Assembly: GCA_030407085.1 (NCBI GenBank)
Contig: CM059585.1
Span: 95,698,501-95,762,500 of the forward strand
Length of the DNA stretch: 64,000 bases
Direction of reading: 5' to 3'
DNA from: Trichopria drosophilae
Lineage: Eukaryota; Arthropoda; Insecta; Hymenoptera; Diapriidae
How positions within the stretch are numbered: the first letter of the stretch is position 1; every line of letters begins with the position of its first letter. The notes under the pieces are model-generated. The model did no database searches. It worked only from the letters and a program-made list of their open reading frames with translations, and had not been told where the DNA came from. The translations under genes were made by a program, and so were the position numbers. Below are positions 59,606-64,000 of the stretch, one piece after another.

Positions 59606-61635
59606 ATGCCTTAATATGCATCCGTTACAAATTTCATTACAGGTCACAATTAATACTTGAAAATTAATAATAATACAGGATGAAATCCACAACATTTTTA
59701 GCCGAGATATACACAAAGATTTCATCAACATTAACCTAACTAACACAATTTATAAACCAAATCTGGAAAGTGGTCCTTTATCATTTTCAGAAAACGCATG
59801 AAATAATTTGTAGGCTTGAATCCAATAATGAGAAACATAATTTTATCACTCTGTCCACATTTCATATTACTCGCCGAATTTAGGATTCACGTAGCAAATA
59901 TTCCCTGATGGAAATTTGATATCAATCTGATAAAACACAGTGGGAAATGTGTCAACGTCACCCCTGCGGTATAATTTAACAGCTTCATGCATAATTGGAT
60001 GCAATTATTAATATCGCGGGATATATAATTCTTTCGTTGTGTATTTATGATCTAGAGAAGTTTATGTAACTTAAATGAATATCGGAAAGCTGACAAAAAT
60101 ATAAATATGTCTAAAATCTAAAATACAATAATACAATAGTACTATCAAGCTTTAAGAATCCCGATTAAGAAACATGGAATCACTGTTACAAAACCTAACC
60201 TCAAAGCATTTTCCATATTGTACACAATTATCAATTCTAAAACGCACATTTCTATCAATTACAATTTTTTTTGGAAATTAACAAAATTAAATTGGTTTTA
60301 AACCGGGCTTGTGACCTACCAGGATTTTTTTCATTAATTCTGGTATATGTTAGACATTATCTTATTTGTCTCAAGACCGTTTTCACTTTGCATACATTTG
60401 TGAAAACCAGTGAAACTTTCATTTTGAATATAGAGTAATATATAAGTTACATTTCCATCACCATCAGTAAGTTTAATCTTCATAATCTCTCAATGTCATA
60501 TATTTTTCAACATGGTAATATTACTGTATATTATAACATCGATTTTCCAATAGGGTAAAACTGGGTAACCCATATATCTTACGAAAATTAGTTTGGCATC
60601 GAATTTCAGGCATTAGAAACTAGTGTACATGCTCCAAATGTCAGTAACTAAGTAATGTTTCAGAGGAGACTAGGAAGGAAGCATTCACTTGGATTTCTTA
60701 AGTCTGTTTCCACATTAGGAAATATCAGGTAATATGTGATGTTAAGAGATGTTATAAACCACAATGAATTTGAGAAATTAGTAAAGTTCGCAGGATGAAA
60801 TGTTTTTGTTGATATTTTCCATTATAAAGAACATTATAATTTCATTTTGAATTTCGGAAATCTGGTCGCGTATTCGTAATCAGTGACCCCGAAAATACTT
60901 TAAAATATTATTATCTTGTTGGGTGGGTTGCCTAGAGCCTCCGGTCTGGAGAAAAGTTAACAATATTTTCGAAAAAAATTCTCCTGTCTGTCAATGTGAT
61001 TAGCCGTCGTCAAACTTATAGCAATTATTCATCATATTGGTAAGAATTTCTGATAAAAATTTGAGAGAAAAAAAGTAGGGGTTTTTGAGAAAATGTAATT
61101 TATTTATTTTTTAGTAAATCATCCATCAATTTATTAATTTTGCATTTTTTTTTTAATTTAAACGCGATTTTGAAGAAGACAAGGCCTCCGAAAAATTCCA
61201 AGAAAAAATTAATTACGTTAATTAGAAAAAAAATACGGGCGTAACAATGTTGTTTTACTGCTGTTTTAAAGTTTTACCTTTCAAAATCCAGATAACTTCG
61301 TTAACCAAAGTTTTTATGAAAAATAAAAAATACCTGTCCCTTTATTTTTCATGGAGAATAACATATGTTAGGGATACGTAATTCTACAACTGGAAGTTGG
61401 TTGGCCTGCGTGATTTGAAATGGATTCCGCCTGAACAATTTCATCGTAATAAAAATATAATATTATTAATTCCGTACATTTTCAATTTCGTCACAGCATT
61501 GTAGTCTAATAAAATTGCAAGCAACAACAATGAATATCAGCTACAATAAGGTAATAAAACGGAACAAAAATAAACTCATTTCCAATGGTATTCAGATAAT
61601 TATGAAGCTGAACTTTAAATGTTCGGTTTTTTAAT
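59606..61635. other. Non-coding AT-rich DNA, nothing recognised
   Basis: No open frame above chance length, no bounded repeat. A short phrase near 60875-60900 (GTAATCAGTGACCCCGAAAA) resembles the linker of the GGCGGATCC family. Confidence 0.5.
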
Positions 61636-62120
61636 GGGGTGCACCTCAAAAACCCGACAAATCACAAAACAGACACTTCAAAAACCAGACGTTTCGAAAA
61701 AGAGACTTTTAAAATATGTCCGCATTTTGAAATGTTAGGTTTTTTTAATGGGGTGCACCTCAAAAACCCGACAAATCACAAAACAGACATTTTGAAAACC
61801 AGACATTTCGAAAAAGAGACTTGAAATATGTCTGCATTTTGAAATGTTCAGATTTGCAATGGGATACACTTCAAAAACCCTACAAATTACAAAACAGATA
61901 ATTCAAAAAACCAAAATTCACAAACCAGACATTCCGAAAAAGAGACTTTTAAAATATGTCTGCATTTTGAAATGTTCGGGTTTTTAATGGGGTGCACCTC
62001 AAAAACCAGACAAATCATAAAACAGACAATTAAAAAAACCGACATTCAAAACCCAGAAATTTCAATAAACAGAAAATAAAAAAACTGACATTTCAAAATG
62101 TACATATTCTGAAAATGTAA
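61636..62120. repeat. Tandem array of the GGTGCACC-family unit, four copies
   Basis: Four units of about 110-130 bases begin at 61636, 61750, 61861 and 61989 with GGGGTGCACCTCAAAAACC (the third is changed to GGGATACACTTCAAAAACCC). Each contains CAAAACAGACA and AATATGTCTGCATTTTGAAA. The end of the last unit joins ATGTACATATTCTGAAAATG, as in the copy at 2290-2630. The 61-codon open frame is an artefact of the repeats. Confidence 0.7.
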
Positions 62121-64000
62121 TTAATGATTGACTTCTAAATGTATCTAAATAATGATTGATAATTTAGAAAATAGAATGAAAATAAACTGAATATTATTTT
62201 ACGCCGTTCGAGCACATGCTCATTATTTACATCCGGAGATTTTTTATATATTATAATTTTTTACAACATAGATTTGTGGAATATTATAAAATGATAATTT
62301 AATTCAATAAATAATTATCAAACTGAGGTTCATCAATTTATACCTCTTTGGTACAGGCCTGTTGTCCATAATCTCTTAAATACATTTGCAGCTTATCATT
62401 TTTTAATTAATAATTTCAACATAAAACTGGAAATCGAGAAAGATCGCAAAACGATAAAGGAAGATCCATAAAGATAAAAAATGATGGAAAAATATCGAAA
62501 AAATCGAAAATGATCAGGAAGGATCGAAGAATTTTTGACATGAGAATATTGAAAGGATTATTAATTAATTTTAATATCCATCGTGTGACAAATTAAATTC
62601 GTTTTATATTTAAAGATCGGAGAAGTTCAAGAATGATCGAAAAAGAGTGAGAAAGATCGAAAATGCCCAAGAAAGATCCATTGTCAACTTTCCAAATTCA
62701 AAATGACTAATCCAAAATGATGTTCTGCAAGTTAACAATTTTCAGTGACTTTTGTATTAGTCTTTTAAAAAAAAATAAAAAATAGTAAATCTAAAATGAA
62801 CGGAATGTTGATCAATTTTAATGGAATACTGTATGCGGATATTTTAAGGTTTCAGATTATGAATCCGTTATTGTATTCTAAACATTAAAAATCGTAAATT
62901 TAAGATGGCGGAATGCATTTTAAAAATACATGTTTAGTTAAAATAGCGAATCTAGTGCTGCAAAATCCAATTGTAAAGTTTCCATCAACAGTTATAAAAT
63001 GTTTTCTGATTTTGGATTCACAGATTATGAAATCCTTTTATGTTTTCAAAAGTACAAAAGGCGGTCGAAGAAGCATATATTTTGTTAAATTAAAAAAAGG
63101 TACAGCTGTCATGAAGATGGCTTGACATTGAAGCCGACATTTTGAATTGTTGATCGGTAATAAATAAGATAAAAAAGTGCGATTCTATAGGATATTTCCG
63201 AGTTTTTTCAAACAATTTCATTGGCCCTTTCTATAAAAAACATACTACCTTCGGCTTATATAAAAGGTATATGAATATCAAAACAATACAATACATGACA
63301 CTTATCTTTAAAAAATGTAATTAATAACAAAATTTAATTAATTTATAGCAAGTTTGTTATTTAGGTTAAAAACTACTCTACATTCTGTTCAATTGTAATT
63401 TTTTTACACGCATTACGGTTATGTAAGTTTTGTGTCATGTTCAACTTGGTATGTATTGAAACTTTTATGTATTATCTTCGGTATTTAAAGCAAATCACTG
63501 TGCACGATATGGACGGTAACGGAAAAAAGTGTTTTACTCAGATTTCTTATCGGTGTTTACTTGCACGTAAAATATGATGCGAGACAAGTATGTAAATGAG
63601 GTTATAACAATCCAATTCATTCTGAAGAGTTACCAAAAATATTGTGAATAATAAGTACATTTATTTACGCAACAAAAATTAATATCTAGAAAATAATATT
63701 TTTAAATACTAAATTCCAAAGTTACTGGAGTCTCAGAAGTATGTTTATAACCTCAAAAGCTACCTACGAACACTGAAAATAAGGTGAATCTAAAATTACC
63801 TAAAAAAAAACAAGTTTGCGAAATAGGTTTCTAAAAATAGTGTTGGTAAATGTATTAAATATACCTGTATTAAAATGTTCCAATGCAGAACTGAAAATTT
63901 TATTCAAATAAGAAGAAAGCCAGAAAATATTTTACCAGCGTAAATGAATTTTATTGGTTTGAGATACAAGTTTCTTCAAATACCACTAGGCGGCGCATAA
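62121..64000. other. AT-rich DNA with diverged GGCGGATCC modules
   Basis: Short purine-rich repeats with GATCGAAAAAG and AAAGATCGAAAAT phrases at about 62430-62670 are followed by decayed AAAATGGCGGATCC modules near 62695 and 62905. No gene is visible to the window end. Confidence 0.45.

Overview
This is a nuclear genome window from an insect. It is AT-rich, with spliced exons (GT-AG boundaries, introns of 2 to 32 kb), a Ty3/gypsy LTR retrotransposon and many foldback or MITE-type DNA elements. The repeat content and the small GC-rich coding islands would suit a hymenopteran, but the order is an inference. Nothing here is prokaryotic: there are no operons, ribosome binding sites or CRISPR.

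Host gene. Four GC-rich islands on the + strand (3506-3743, 16345-16593, 18725-19014, 50763-51146) each have splice sites, and their phases fit together exactly (1/1, 1/1, 0/0). I read them as internal and 3'-terminal coding exons of one gene whose start lies upstream of the window. The encoded segment is hydrophilic, rich in Ser, Thr and Arg, and ends in an acidic tail. I could not name the protein. Its TAG stop is followed by CTAG and 11 more open codons, a candidate readthrough context.

Layout. Positions 1-16344 are upstream or intronic AT-rich DNA with small hairpin repeats, a TA-flanked and a TTAA-flanked MITE. The intron at 19015-50762 is about 31.7 kb and full of mobile elements: a tRNA-like sequence (19926-19995), an 8-bp-TSD foldback (21462-22080), a TA-flanked MITE (22991-23348), a 13.8-kb near-perfect palindromic element (23650-37483), a complete young gypsy element on the minus strand (40416-46614) and a 2-kb compound foldback built from minisatellites (about 48335-50400). 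Downstream of 51182 there is non-coding AT-rich DNA with possible 3'UTR and several repeat families.

Main discovery. The 13.8-kb element has two 6.6-kb inverted arms that are nearly identical, a 599-bp spacer, matching AGTAGAGGGG termini and a perfect 6-bp target-site duplication (GTTTAT). A 6-bp TSD with AG...CT ends is what Maverick/Polinton-type integrase elements make, yet no polymerase, integrase, ATPase or capsid ORF is visible. The arms carry only a broken nuclease-like ORF and internally duplicated non-coding blocks. It may be a non-autonomous giant-palindrome derivative of such elements. The gypsy element shows a GGGAAAC -1 frameshift site, a D-P-G protease triad and two overlapping open frames after pol.
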